A stretch of 64,000 nucleotides of DNA from Janibacter sp. DB-40 (GCF_029510815.1 NZ_CP120360.1:2294001-2358000), one strand, 5' to 3'; positions 20,510 to 29,833 are shown, counted from the first letter of the stretch. Translations and numbers: made by a program. Notes: generated from the letters alone by a model not told the origin.

Positions 20510-20893
20510 TCAGTCGCGGTCGCGCAGCACCCGCAGGTGGCCGCGACGGCCGGTCTCCGTCACGCTGGCGGGCTCCCGGCGGGCAGTCGTCGGGAGGTCC
20601 GCGGTGCGCTCGGAGTCGGTGGCCGCCGAGGGGCGGGCGCGCACCGCCTCGGCGATGGCGACGAGGTCGTCGTGGGACGCGGGCGCCGGCTGGTCGATGG
20701 CAAGCCGGACGACGTCCCACCCGCGCGGGGCGGTCAGCCGCGTGGCGTGCTCGTCGCACAGGTCGTAGGCGTGCGGCTCCGCGTAGGTGGCCAAGGGGCC
20801 CAGGACCACCGTCGAGTCGGAGTAGACGTAGGTGAGGGTCCCGGCAGCCGGTCGCGGGCACGCCGCTCGGGAGCACTGTCGGGAAAGAGTCAC
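20510..20893 (-). CDS. DUF3499 (Rv3258c-like) protein
   Basis: A 127-residue actinobacterial protein. Cysteines 7 and 12 (RQCSRAACPRPA), the block VYSDSTVVLGPLATYAEPHAYDLC and the following DEHATRLTAPRGWDVVRL are the family hallmark and suggest a zinc-ribbon-like fold. The C-terminal third is basic and low in order. GTG 20893 gives the expected N-terminus. It is divergent from the metallopeptidase-like gene, as in mycobacteria. Function is unknown. Confidence 0.9.
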   Translation of the reverse strand: MTLSRQCSRAACPRPAAGTLTYVYSDSTVVLGPLATYAEPHAYDLCDEHATRLTAPRGWDVVRLAIDQPAPASHDDLVAIAEAVRARPSAATDSERTADLPTTARREPASVTETGRRGHLRVLRDRD

Positions 20894-20964
20894 CCGTGCA
20901 CGATAGGCCACGCCCGCGGCGACCCGCGGACCGGCACGCCGCCGGGGACCTACGATCGTCGGTG

Positions 20965-21363
20965 ATGAGCCGCCACCGGGACCGACGAGGACGCGGGATG
21001 CGTGGGCCACTGGCCCACCCCGATGTCCCGACGATGACCTCGCGCGCACAGGCCTTCGACGACCTCGTCCTCGACGTCGCCCATCGCTACGAGCCCGTGC
21101 TGGGGCGGCGCTGGTCGCAGGTGGAGTTCGCGGTCGAGGAGGTCCCGCCCTCCGATCCCGCGTCGTGGGAGGACGGCGTCCCGCTCGCCCGGTTGTGGCC
21201 GGCCAAGGGGCGCCTGCCGGCACGAATCGTCGTCTACCGCCGTCCGATCCTCACGGCGGCACGGGGACGCAACCACGCGATCATCGTGCACGACGTGCTC
21301 GTGGAGCAGATCGCGCTGCTGCTGGGTGTCGACCCGCGCGAGATCGATCCGCACCGGCCCTGA
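20965..21363 (+). CDS. Zincin-like metallopeptidase family protein (Rv3259-like)
   Basis: A 132-residue member of the minimal zincin family. It has the core EFAVEEVPPSDPASWEDGVPLA, a basic strand ARIVVYRRPIL, and a helix HDVLVEQIALLLGVDPREID where a classical HExxH would lie. Only the first histidine is present (HDVLVEQ), as in other actinobacterial members, so catalysis is doubtful. TACGAT at 20951-20956 lies eight bases before the ATG, suggesting a leaderless or near-leaderless transcript. Confidence 0.85.
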   Translation: MSRHRDRRGRGMRGPLAHPDVPTMTSRAQAFDDLVLDVAHRYEPVLGRRWSQVEFAVEEVPPSDPASWEDGVPLARLWPAKGRLPARIVVYRRPILTAARGRNHAIIVHDVLVEQIALLLGVDPREIDPHRP

Positions 21364-21428
21364 GCGTCCTCGTCGTGGGACGCCGCGACGACTGCGCACG
21401 GCACACGACCCGGGCGACGGCTGGTGGG

Positions 21429-21728
21429 TCACGGAGCGGCAGAGGTGAAGATGGCGAGAAGTTCCCCGATCTCGTGATCGGCCGTGAGCTGGTGGCGGAA
21501 GTGGCGGCGCGGGTCGACGGTGTAGTGGGTGCGCCGCCCGATCCGGGTCCGGCGGAGGTAGCCGGCGTCCTCGAGGTCGTTGAGGATGGTCACCGTCGCT
21601 CGGGTGGTGATACCGACCTCTGCGGCGATGTCGCGGACCCGCCGGTCGGGGTCGGTGGCCACGGCAAGGAGGACGTGGCCGTGGTTGCTCAGGAACGTCC
21701 ACGTCTCTTCGGGTCCCACGGGGCTCAT
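21429..21728 (-). CDS. Small winged-helix (MarR/ArsR-like) transcriptional regulator
   Basis: A 99-residue protein that is a single winged HTH: helices LSNHGHVLLAVATDP and VRDIAAEVGITTRATVTILNDLEDAGYL, then a wing RRTRIGRRTHYTV. It has no cysteine metal site. Start ATG 21728 (MSPVGPEETW); ATG 21749 is in frame upstream. It follows terC on the same strand after a 24-base gap, so it is probably expressed from the same riboswitch-controlled transcript and may regulate metal or stress genes (inference). Confidence 0.8.
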   Translation of the reverse strand: MSPVGPEETWTFLSNHGHVLLAVATDPDRRVRDIAAEVGITTRATVTILNDLEDAGYLRRTRIGRRTHYTVDPRRHFRHQLTADHEIGELLAIFTSAAP

Positions 21729-21752
21729 CTCCTTGGGGGTGAGGTGCAACTG

Positions 21753-22796
21753 CTAGCGGGGCCGGGGGTCGGAGGGAGTGGAAGTCGCGCCACGTGACCC
21801 CCACAGCGGCTCCAGGACGGCATTCTCCGCCTCGGTGGCGACCCGGAACGGCGGGTCGGTCGGAGCAGCCAGGACTCGGCGCCCCTGGCCGCGGGTGGCG
21901 CGCAGGCTGGCGACGACGGAGACGGTGATGATCGTGGCGACGACGGCCAGGGAGAGGGTGGTGGGGATGTAGAAGATGTCGATCTTGAGCATCATCTTGG
22001 TCCCGACCCAGATCAGCACCAGGGCCAGGCCGATCTTGAGGTAGATGAACCGGTGGACGAGATCGGCCAGCAGGAAGTACATCGCGCGCAGGCCCAGGAC
22101 CGCGAAGGCGTTGGCGGTGAAGACCAGGAACACCTCGTCGGTGACGGCGAAGATCGCCGGGATGGAGTCCACAGCGAAGACCACGTCGGTGACCTCGACC
22201 AGCACCAGCACCGCCAGCAGCGGGGTGGCCAGCAGCATCCCGCCCCGGCGGACCAGCAGCTTCTGGTCGTGGTAGGCCTCGGTCATCGGCACCAAGCGGC
22301 GAAAGGCCCGCAGCACGGCGGACTTCGCGGGGTCGAGGTGCTCGTTGCGCTGGCGGATCATCCGGTACCCGGTGTAGAGCAGGAATGCGGCGAAGACGTA
22401 GAGGATCCAGGTGAAGTTCTGGATCAGCACGGCGCCGGCGGCGATGAAGACGCCGCGGAAGACCAGGGCGCCCAGCACACCGAGGAACAGCACCCGGTGC
22501 TGGTACTCCCGGGGTACGGCGAAGTAGCTGAAGATGATCGCCCAGACGAAGACGTTGTCCACCGCCAGCGACTTCTCGATGAGGTACCCGGCGAAATACT
22601 GCTGACCGAACTCCGGCCCCCACACGGACCAGACGATGGCGCCGAAGGCGACACCGAGGGCCACCCACACCCCGGACCAGACCGCGGCTTCCCGCACCCC
22701 GATCACGTGGGCGTGGCGGTGGGCGAACAGGTCCACGGCCAGCATCACCACGATGAAGGCCAACACCGCGGCCCAGACCCAGAACGGGACATCCAT
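21753..22796 (-). CDS. TerC/Alx-family membrane protein, probable manganese exporter
   Basis: A 347-residue polytopic protein with about nine membrane segments. TerC signatures are present: SLAVDNVFVWAIIFSYFAVP (acidic residue in helix), EVTDVVFAVDSIPAIFAVT, and FTANAFAVLGLRAMYFLLAD. These intramembrane aspartates bind metal in Alx and TerC relatives, which export Mn2+ and help load secreted metalloproteins. The mRNA leader is a yybP-ykoY Mn2+ riboswitch, supporting a manganese role. ATG 22796 follows GAAAGGG. The C-terminus (residues 300-347) is a soluble tail. Confidence 0.92.
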   Translation of the reverse strand: MDVPFWVWAAVLAFIVVMLAVDLFAHRHAHVIGVREAAVWSGVWVALGVAFGAIVWSVWGPEFGQQYFAGYLIEKSLAVDNVFVWAIIFSYFAVPREYQHRVLFLGVLGALVFRGVFIAAGAVLIQNFTWILYVFAAFLLYTGYRMIRQRNEHLDPAKSAVLRAFRRLVPMTEAYHDQKLLVRRGGMLLATPLLAVLVLVEVTDVVFAVDSIPAIFAVTDEVFLVFTANAFAVLGLRAMYFLLADLVHRFIYLKIGLALVLIWVGTKMMLKIDIFYIPTTLSLAVVATIITVSVVASLRATRGQGRRVLAAPTDPPFRVATEAENAVLEPLWGSRGATSTPSDPRPR

Positions 22797-22821
22797 GACA
22801 AGACCCTTTCGATCGACTCGA

Positions 22822-22920
22822 TCGAAGGTCTCTCCCGACCCCGTGCGGGGTCCGCTCGCCGGGACCCGTGGGTCGGGCCGTAGTGACGACGAGACGCTGG
22901 CGGGATACTCCCCTCCTGCG
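22822..22920 (-). ncRNA. yybP-ykoY manganese riboswitch
   Basis: Read on the minus strand, the leader begins GGAGGGGAGTA (22916 down to 22906), contains the conserved loop TCGTCACTACG, and ends GGGAGAGACCTTC. These are the three signature blocks of the family. Stem P1 forms between GGAGG and CCTTC and covaries from the usual AAAGG/CCTTT. The region between is a GC-rich helix pair. Immediately after, TTCGATC and GATCGAA form a hairpin adjoining the Shine-Dalgarno GAAAGGG, a likely translational expression platform. Confidence 0.88.
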
Positions 22921-22991
22921 GAAAGAGTGAACCAGACTTCACCTGTCAGCGCAAGCACTCGCCCGGTCCGTCGACGGCTGCCTCGCGCCGG

Positions 22992-24445
22992 TCAGCGCCG
23001 GCGCACGACCTCGATGTCGCGCACGGCGACCCGGGAGGGGCGGACGGGCACGGAGGCGGCACGGGCCTCTCGCGCGTCGTCACCACCGACGACCAGGGCG
23101 GCGGCGTGGACCGAGCCGCGCGTGGGTCGCACCCACACCGCGTCGGCCTCGCCGACGGAGACGGAGGTGCTGTGTCCGGCCTCGAGCGAGACCTCCTCCG
23201 TGGTCACCCTGCCGTCGCGCACGGCGTGCACCTCCGCGGAGGCCGGCTCCTCGTCGGCGGCGACGCTGACGGTGCGGGCCACGTCCTCGCCCGGATCGGG
23301 GGTAGCGCGACCCCGCCCAGCGAGCGAATGGCAGGGGTCGCGACCGACCAGGCCATGTCACGCGTCCCGTCCGAGGCCTCCCGGGTGAGGTGGGCGGCGG
23401 CCACGACCGGCTCGTCGGACTCGACGAGCCAGGCGTGCGCACCGGAGGTGTCGGGCAGGTCGAGGTCGACGGCACTGCCGGCGGGGACGGTCTCGACCGT
23501 CGCGCTGCGTGAGCCGCCCTCGCCGAGGCTGCGGACCTGGACGACGGCGTCACTCCCGCCGGGGACTCCGACGACGAGCCCGCGCCCGTCGCCCTCGGCA
23601 CCGGCGGGGATCACCTGCCGTCGGCTCGGTGCCCTCGTCGGGACCGAGGTCTCGACCCCGGCGGGGGTCAACCCGTCGAGGTGGTGGTCGACGATCGTCG
23701 GGACGACGAGTCCGTTGCTGCTGGTGACGTGCACGGCCTGAGGGGTGTCCGTCCCACCGATGGCGTCGAGGAGGACGACCTCGCGGTCCCGCGGGGGGAC
23801 GACGACCGACTCCTCCGCCTCCCCGCCGAGCGTCGCGACGGTCACGGAGACCGGGTTGGCGCCGGGGTTGGTCAGTACGAGGTGTTCCTGGCGTCCCTCC
23901 TGGGCGCCACCGGACACGAGCCAGGCATCGGCGGTCGGCGCCGTGCAGGGCACCGCGGCCAGCCCGGTGGCGCGGTCACCACCGGCGACGAAGGACTGTC
24001 CCACTGCCACGCCCGGGGCGTGGTCCGCACGGGCGCGGACCCGGACCGGTTCCCCCAGCCCGTCCTCGACCACGCTGGCGGGCCGGCCCTCCGGCGTGGC
24101 GTCCCCCTCGGTCTCGGCGGGGTCGTCGGACAGGTCGCCGACGGCGATCTCCCCCGGCTCCCCGCTCGGGGTGACGACGCCCTGGAGCACCGTGTCGGGC
24201 GCGGCGTGCGCGGCGGTCGAGCCGGTGACGTCGATCTCGGAGCTGTCCGCGAGCGGGTCACCCGAGCAGTACGAGGTGACATCCGTCGCGGCGACCTGCT
24301 CGCCCGTGCCCTGCGCCACCGGGCCGGAGGAGACGGCTCCGAGGCGGTCGGCCCCGAGCACGACGCCTGCGGACAGCACGCCGACGGCGACGACGCGCGC
24401 GGCCGGGTGCAGCCAGACGCGGCGGTCCGGGCCGGGGCTGCTCAT
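22992..24445 (-). CDS. DUF5719-type exported protein, frameshifted near its C-terminus
   Basis: A single-pass exported protein, N-terminal hydrophobic segment VVAVGVLSAGVVLGADRLGAV and then repeated beta-strand units (HLVLTNPGANPVSVTVATLGG, HAWLVESDEPVVAAAHL). Its frame runs from 24445 to about 23300 and reads SLGGVALPP. It then switches to the frame ending at 22992 (VSVAADEEPASAEVHAVRDG to the C-terminal DIEVVRRR). The switch is at a G5 run on the + strand (23298-23302); one more base restores continuity and a protein of about 484 residues. Its ATG overlaps the stop of the glycosyltransferase by four bases. Confidence 0.78.
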
Positions 24446-27400
24446 CGGGCCTCCTCGTCCTCGAGGTCAGGTCGGCGCTCCGTGGGCAGGGCGAGGTAGA
24501 GCGCGAGCACGAGGGCGATGATCTGGACGATCTTCCACACCGGGTGGCCGGCTCCGACGTCGATGTCCACCTCGTCGGTGCCCTCGGGCAGGTCGTAGGT
24601 CGGCACGGCGCTGCGGGTGAGCAGCTCGAGCGGCTTCCCGTCGGCCCGCACCTCGGTCTGGTCGCTCCAGTCGAGCGACTCGGCGACGGTCAGTCGGTCA
24701 CCACCGGGGACGGGGACCGGGCCGTCGGTGTCGGCATGTGCACCGACGCCCTCGACAGGCGCGCTGGACCCCCCGCTCGTGACACGCACCCGCGAGGAGG
24801 TCGACCCGTCGGTGACCGGCGAGCGCACCGCCCACGTGTAGTTCCCGGCACTCGACCCGAGCCGGGACAGGCCCGGGGAGGCATCGAGCAGCCGGAGCTC
24901 GGCGTCGGTCGCGTCGAGGACGACGAGATGCGCGACACCCTGCTCGGCGAGGACGTCCGCGGGAGCCCGTTCGCCCTCGCCGAGCCCGAATGCCCGTGCC
25001 ACCGCGCTCGCGACCTGCTCCTCGCCGGGGACCGGTGGCGTCTCGTACGGGAGGTCGCGCACGAGGTCACCCGGCTCGCTGCCGAGGAGGCGGTAGACCA
25101 GCTGGTTCTCGCGCCGGTCGACGACGAGGGTGCGGGCGGCGGTCGCCCCCTCTGCTCCGGCGATCGCGACGAGCGGGCGCGGGTCCCGCCAGGTCGTCAG
25201 CCGGTCACCGTAGGAGTGCTCTGCGACGACCACTCCGCTGCCCACTGCCGCGACGGTGAGGGCGACGGCGGGCACGATCAGCAGGGAGCGACGGCCTGCG
25301 CCGCGAAGGGAGTCCGGCAGCACGTCCGCGGCGAGCAGCACCGCGACCAGGGCCGCTCCCACGAGGACGAGCTGGCCCGTGCCGACCCACGGGGTGATGG
25401 CCGTGCCGGCCTCGACCGCGCCCGCGGGTCGGTGCCCGAGGACGAGGTGGGAGGCGCCCACGGCCCAGCCGATGCCGAGGACAGCGGCTGCGGCCGCGAC
25501 CCAGGAGGCCCGTCGGGGCCCGGGCACGAGCAGCGCGAGCGCACCGACGGCAAGCACGCCCGCGGTCCACCACGTCGTCGCCGCACCACCGGGCAGCTGC
25601 CCGAGCGCGAGCTGCCACGGTGGCAGGTCGACGGGGGTGCCGGTCAGGCCCCAGCCGGTGAGCAGGTGGGCGGGCTCGCGGCGCAGGGCCAGCAGCCACG
25701 GTCCCGCCAGGAGGAGGGGGGTGAGCGCGAGGGTGAGGCCGCGCCAGTGGCCGCGCGCCCCGCCGCGCAGGAGGTGGCCGAGCCCGACGAGGACAACCGC
25801 GATGCCGACGAGGGGGGCCACGGTCCCGAGCAGTGCGGCCCACAGGGCGGTCCGCACGACGTCGCTGTACGCCGTGCGGCGTCGACCGGCGCGCACCAGA
25901 CCCGCGGCGACCCGGGGCAGCAGCACGAGGAGGAGGAGGGCGCCGATCCTCCCTTCGCCGACGGCCACGGCGGCAGGCGCGGAGGTCACCCAGGCCAGGG
26001 CCACGACGGCCCGCAGCCACGGACGATGGGTGAAGGTGCGTGTGCTCGTCCAGGCGACGGCGGCGGCCAGGGGAAGGGCGGCGATGACGAAGACGGCCAG
26101 GACGATCCCCGCAGGCGAGTCCCCCTCACCGACGGCGGGGATCCAGCCGGCGACGGTGGTCACCCCGGCGAGGACGGCAGTGGCGGGCGACTGCTCGATG
26201 CCGTTGCCCCAACCCTGACCGTGCCAGGCCATCCACCAGGAGTCCCACAGCTGGCCACCGGTGGCCCGGCCCCCGAGCAGCTCGCCACCGACGAGGCCGG
26301 CGTCGAAGCGGTGACGCAACTCGTCGGTGATGTGGCGCGCGGCCCAACCCGACATCACCCCCGCCGCGAGGACCACCCACAGCAGCGGGTGGAGCAGGAC
26401 GCTGCGCCCCTCGGCCTCGAGGGATCGGGCGGCGACGCCCTTGTCCCGGCCCACCGAGCCGCGGGCCTCGTCGGCGAGCCGGCGACGGGCCGCCGACGGC
26501 GGGACGAAGAGCGAGGAGAGGTCGCGACGGGCGACCTCTCGGGGGGCCTTGCCGCGCAGTCGCGAGCGCAGGCTGCGCGGGTCGATCGCGGCGGGGATGC
26601 TCGCCAGCTCGGACGCGCCCATCCCCGGCCGCTTGAGGACGATGAGGGCCAGCCCCCCGAGGAGGGAGCCGACGAGGATCCACAACGCGAGGAAGGGGGC
26701 CGCCAGGAGGTGGCAACGGGTCAGGGCCACCCGCCGGGCCTGCCGGCGGTGGTCGACGGTCGGACGTCGCTCCGCCGCCGTGGGCGCGACGGCGACGGCG
26801 GCGCCCGGGGCGAGGACGACCCGGTGTCCTGCCCGCTGGGCGCGCCACCCGAGGTCGAGATCGCCACCGAAGTCGCCCATGCCGGGGTCGTGGCCGCCGA
26901 GCCGCTCGAGCACGGCGCGGTCGATGAGCAGACCCTCCAGCGGTGCGGAGATCGCATCGATGGTGCGGTCGTACTGCCCCTGGTCGGTGGTCCCGGCGGC
27001 CGGCTCGGGAACGATGCGCCCGGTACGGGTGACCTGCAGGCCCAGCCGCACGATCCGGGAGGGGTCCTCCTCGTCGACGAGCTTGGGCGCGACCATGCCG
27101 ACGGTCCTCCCGGCTGCGGAGACGAGTCGACGCAGGGCCTCCGGGTGGGGCCGCGAGCGCGAGGTCAGCACCCAGACCAGGTCCCGGCCGACGTCGGCTC
27201 GCGGAAGGCTGTCGACCATCGACGGCAGGATCCGGCGCAGACCGCGCCGGCCGCCGAGTGTGGTCGTCAGGACATCGATCTCGGCGTCGTCCACCGGTGC
27301 GAGGAGGTCACTGGTGTCGCCGAGTCCGTCGAGGGCCCCGTCGACGAGGAGCACGCGATCGGGCCGGAGGTCCTGCGCGAGGAGGGCGCGCACTGTCTGG

Positions 27401-27510
27401 CCCGTCCCCTCCCTCGAACGCGCCACGATGACGGCCGTGACGGTCGCCGGAGGCGCCGTCGTCCGCCGGGAGGGGGTGGCGGAGGACGTGGTACCGGTCT
27501 GCTGCGTCAC
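24442..27510 (-). CDS. Large membrane-bound family 2 glycosyltransferase
   Basis: A 1022-residue protein. The N-terminal 300 residues are a GT-A fold: VTAVIVARSREGTGQTVRAL, donor-site region DLVWVLTSRSRPHPEALRRL, and the GGDLDLGWRAQRAGHRVVL acceptor motif. The remaining 700 residues hold about twelve membrane segments, then an extracytoplasmic C-terminal domain and a final segment (IVQIIALVLALYLALPT). It probably transfers sugars to a lipid carrier or cell-wall glycan. It lies 14 bases after whiB and is coupled to the DUF5719 gene. GTG 27510 is the best start I can find. Confidence 0.85.
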   Translation of the reverse strand: MTQQTGTTSSATPSRRTTAPPATVTAVIVARSREGTGQTVRALLAQDLRPDRVLLVDGALDGLGDTSDLLAPVDDAEIDVLTTTLGGRRGLRRILPSMVDSLPRADVGRDLVWVLTSRSRPHPEALRRLVSAAGRTVGMVAPKLVDEEDPSRIVRLGLQVTRTGRIVPEPAAGTTDQGQYDRTIDAISAPLEGLLIDRAVLERLGGHDPGMGDFGGDLDLGWRAQRAGHRVVLAPGAAVAVAPTAAERRPTVDHRRQARRVALTRCHLLAAPFLALWILVGSLLGGLALIVLKRPGMGASELASIPAAIDPRSLRSRLRGKAPREVARRDLSSLFVPPSAARRRLADEARGSVGRDKGVAARSLEAEGRSVLLHPLLWVVLAAGVMSGWAARHITDELRHRFDAGLVGGELLGGRATGGQLWDSWWMAWHGQGWGNGIEQSPATAVLAGVTTVAGWIPAVGEGDSPAGIVLAVFVIAALPLAAAVAWTSTRTFTHRPWLRAVVALAWVTSAPAAVAVGEGRIGALLLLVLLPRVAAGLVRAGRRRTAYSDVVRTALWAALLGTVAPLVGIAVVLVGLGHLLRGGARGHWRGLTLALTPLLLAGPWLLALRREPAHLLTGWGLTGTPVDLPPWQLALGQLPGGAATTWWTAGVLAVGALALLVPGPRRASWVAAAAAVLGIGWAVGASHLVLGHRPAGAVEAGTAITPWVGTGQLVLVGAALVAVLLAADVLPDSLRGAGRRSLLIVPAVALTVAAVGSGVVVAEHSYGDRLTTWRDPRPLVAIAGAEGATAARTLVVDRRENQLVYRLLGSEPGDLVRDLPYETPPVPGEEQVASAVARAFGLGEGERAPADVLAEQGVAHLVVLDATDAELRLLDASPGLSRLGSSAGNYTWAVRSPVTDGSTSSRVRVTSGGSSAPVEGVGAHADTDGPVPVPGGDRLTVAESLDWSDQTEVRADGKPLELLTRSAVPTYDLPEGTDEVDIDVGAGHPVWKIVQIIALVLALYLALPTERRPDLEDEEAR

Positions 27511-27524
27511 GGCCTCGGCGACAG

Positions 27525-27800
27525 TCAGACCGCGCGCTTCTTCAGCTTGCGGCGCTCGCGCTCGGAGAGGCCGCCCCAGATGCCGAAGCGCTCGTCGTGC
27601 TCGAGGGCGTACTCGAGGCACTCCTTGCGCACCTCGCACCCCGTGCAGACCTTCTTCGCCTCGCGCGTGGAGCCGCCCTTCTCCGGAAAGAAGGCCTCAG
27701 GATCGGTCTGCGCGCACAGCGACCGCTCCTGCCAGGACAACTCAGTCGGCTCGGACTCGTCGATTTCATCGGCGGTGATCAGGTGAAGCTCGTGCAACAT
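27525..27800 (-). CDS. WhiB-family iron-sulfur transcription factor (WhiB2-like)
   Basis: A 91-residue regulator with the four [4Fe-4S] cysteines Cys29, Cys52, Cys55 and Cys61 (C-x22-C-x2-C-x5-C), the turn GIWGG at 73-77, and a basic C-terminal tail RERRKLKKRAV. WhiB2/WhmD proteins control septation and cell division with the sigma factor. Position between the manB region and cofD matches mycobacterial whiB2 (Rv3260c). It is divergent from cofD over a 176-base AT-rich gap. Confidence 0.95.
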   Translation of the reverse strand: MLHELHLITADEIDESEPTELSWQERSLCAQTDPEAFFPEKGGSTREAKKVCTGCEVRKECLEYALEHDERFGIWGGLSERERRKLKKRAV

Positions 27801-27857
27801 GGTCCCTCCTCGACCTCGGCACTCGACCCGGACTTCATGTCTGTCACACCCAAAAGT

Positions 27858-27890
27858 GTTACGACATGTCCGTAATTACATGCGTGTCAT
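27858..27890. promoter_or_regulatory. whiB/cofD intergenic palindromes
   Basis: CATGT (27865-27869) and ACATG (27877-27881) flank the exact palindrome GTAATTAC (27872-27879). TGTTACGAC lies just to the left. This AT-rich patch in the whiB upstream region is a plausible regulator site; the protein is unknown. Confidence 0.45.
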
Positions 27891-27976
27891 ACGTGCGTCG
27901 TCAAGCCGGACGGGATAGTGAGCGCTGAGCGGTCGGCCGGTGCATCCGCAATCCGACGGCCTGCGACGATGTGCCC

Positions 27977-28918
27977 ATGCGCATCACCGTGATCTCCGGG
28001 GGCGAACCCGGTGCCCGATTCACCCGCGGCCTGCTCGACCACCTCGAGCACCACCCCGACCTCGGGGGCGCGGAGGTCACCGTCATCGCCAACACCGGCG
28101 ACGACATCTCCCTGTGGGGACTGCGGCTCTGCCCCGACCTCGACCTGCTCGTGGAGGCACTCGGGACGGCGGGGGGCGCCGGGTCCTCCCACGTCGTCGG
28201 TGACGAGCTGGCGGCGCTCGGTCTGGAGCCGCAGTGGTACCCGGTCTCCGACCGTGAGATGGGTGTCCACGTCGCCCGCACCGCCTGGCTGGGCCGGGGC
28301 GACTCCCTGAGCCAGGTCACCGCCCACCTCGCTCGGACCCGCGGGGTGCCCGACACCGTACGCATCCTGCCGATGTCCGATGTCCCCGTCGAGACGCACG
28401 TCGTGCTCGACGGCCCCGAGGACCAGCGTGCGGTGCACGTGCAGCAGTGGCGCCGCGAGCTCGCGAGCCCCGGCGCCGCGCGCTTCGTCGTCGCGGGCCT
28501 GGACCGCGCGCACCCCGGCACCGAGGTCCTCGACGCCGTCCGCAGCGCCGACGTCGTGCTCCTGCCCCCGAGCGACCCCGTCCTCGCGCTGGGCATCGTC
28601 CTGGGCGTCCCCGGGGTGCGTGACGCCCTGCGCGGCACCTCCGCCCCCGTGGTGGGCGTGAGCCCCGTCGTCGACGACGTCCCGGCCCCGCAGCCGCTCG
28701 CGGCCTCCCTGGCGACCGTCGGAGTCGTCACCTCCGGCGGCGTCGCCGGGCTCTTCAAGGACCTGCTCGACGGCTGGGTCGTCGACCCCGCCGATGCAGG
28801 TGCAGCGCCTGCCGGGTCCCGCTGGGCCACCGCAGCGCACACCGCGCCGCTCGCGGAGTCCGCCCCGGCGGACGTCGCCGCCACCGCGCTGGCGCACGCA
28901 CTCTCCCTTCGCTCCTGA
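27977..28918 (+). CDS. cofD: 2-phospho-L-lactate transferase (coenzyme F420 biosynthesis)
   Basis: A 313-residue CofD/FbiA enzyme that joins the lactyl (or enolpyruvyl) phosphate group to Fo, making F420-0. The N-terminus MRITVISGGEPGARFTRGLL corresponds to the nucleotide-binding glycine loop; EPG replaces the more usual VGG. VIANTGDDISLWGLRLCPDLD and the phosphate region VLLPPSDPVLALGIVLGVPG follow. Start ATG 27977, with GTG 27971 as alternative. The FbiB/CofE ligase gene that usually follows is absent; the next gene converges from the other strand. Confidence 0.93.
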   Translation: MRITVISGGEPGARFTRGLLDHLEHHPDLGGAEVTVIANTGDDISLWGLRLCPDLDLLVEALGTAGGAGSSHVVGDELAALGLEPQWYPVSDREMGVHVARTAWLGRGDSLSQVTAHLARTRGVPDTVRILPMSDVPVETHVVLDGPEDQRAVHVQQWRRELASPGAARFVVAGLDRAHPGTEVLDAVRSADVVLLPPSDPVLALGIVLGVPGVRDALRGTSAPVVGVSPVVDDVPAPQPLAASLATVGVVTSGGVAGLFKDLLDGWVVDPADAGAAPAGSRWATAAHTAPLAESAPADVAATALAHALSLRS

Positions 28919-28927
28919 GCGGGCGGC

Positions 28928-29833
28928 TCACCACCGGGTGGGCAGGTGGGTCGGCAGGCTGCGACGCGGTCCGCGTCGCGGCCGGCGCGCGGCCGCCGTG
29001 ACCACCCGCTGCGCGCGGTAGCGCTGTCCCTCGTACGGCGCCAGGAGCTCGGCCATCCGCGCGTCGTCCCCGATCGTGCCGTCCAGGGCCAGGGTCACGT
29101 CCTTGGCCACGTGGTAGTCGCCGAAGCTCGGCGAGTCCGCGTCGCCCAGTGCCCGCTGGGCGACCTCGGCGGCCGTCCACACGCCGATCCCCGGTAGCGA
29201 GCGCATCCGACGCTGCGCCTCCTGCAGCGGCAGGTCGGCGCACTCGTCGAGGCGTCCCGCGACACGCATCGCGGCGACGACGGTGCGCGAGCGCGAGCCG
29301 TCCACCCCGGCCCGGACCCAGGCCCACGACGGGATCCGGGCCCACTGCGCCGGACTCGGCGGCGCGACCAGCCCCCGCTCCTCCCCCGGCCCCGGCGCCG
29401 GGCTGCCGAACCGGCGGACGAGCTGCCGCAGGCTGCTGAAGGCCTCGCGGCCGGTGACCTTCTGCTCGATCACCGAGCACACGAGCATCTGCGACACGAG
29501 TGCGTTGGCGGGCACGCGCCAACCGGACTGGCGGGGCCACTCCCGCGCGACGAGGTCGTGGTGCGGGGTGAAGCCGCTCGGGTCGTCGCGGGCACCGAGC
29601 AGGTCGGGGAGCCGCTCCAACATCCACTCCCCTCCCCCGCCCCAGGCGCGGGCGAGGACCTCGTCCGCGTCCTGGACGAGGTGCAGGGTCACCGAACCCT
29701 CGGGAGTGCTCCAGGCGAACCACCAGCCGTCCCTGCCCCGCTCGCTGGTGGGATCACCCGATCCGCGGACGAAGGGGGCCAGCGTCCGGTCGACGTCGAG
29801 CGGCGCGGGCGGCCGGTGCCGTCGGGTCCTCAC
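28928..29833 (-). CDS. AlkA-like DNA-3-methyladenine glycosylase (HhH-GPD)
   Basis: A 301-residue base-excision-repair glycosylase. The helix-hairpin-helix is LPGIGVWTAAEVAQRALGD (about 210-230), followed by the catalytic aspartate in GDYHVAKDV. The N-terminal region forms the AlkA beta domain, and NALVSQMLVCSVIEQKVTG is the conserved helical core with Glu-Gln-Lys. It removes alkylated purines. It is one of two unrelated alkylation glycosylases in the window (with the YcaQ-type gene at 5368). Confidence 0.9.
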   Translation of the reverse strand: MRTRRHRPPAPLDVDRTLAPFVRGSGDPTSERGRDGWWFAWSTPEGSVTLHLVQDADEVLARAWGGGGEWMLERLPDLLGARDDPSGFTPHHDLVAREWPRQSGWRVPANALVSQMLVCSVIEQKVTGREAFSSLRQLVRRFGSPAPGPGEERGLVAPPSPAQWARIPSWAWVRAGVDGSRSRTVVAAMRVAGRLDECADLPLQEAQRRMRSLPGIGVWTAAEVAQRALGDADSPSFGDYHVAKDVTLALDGTIGDDARMAELLAPYEGQRYRAQRVVTAAARRPRRGPRRSLPTHLPTRW

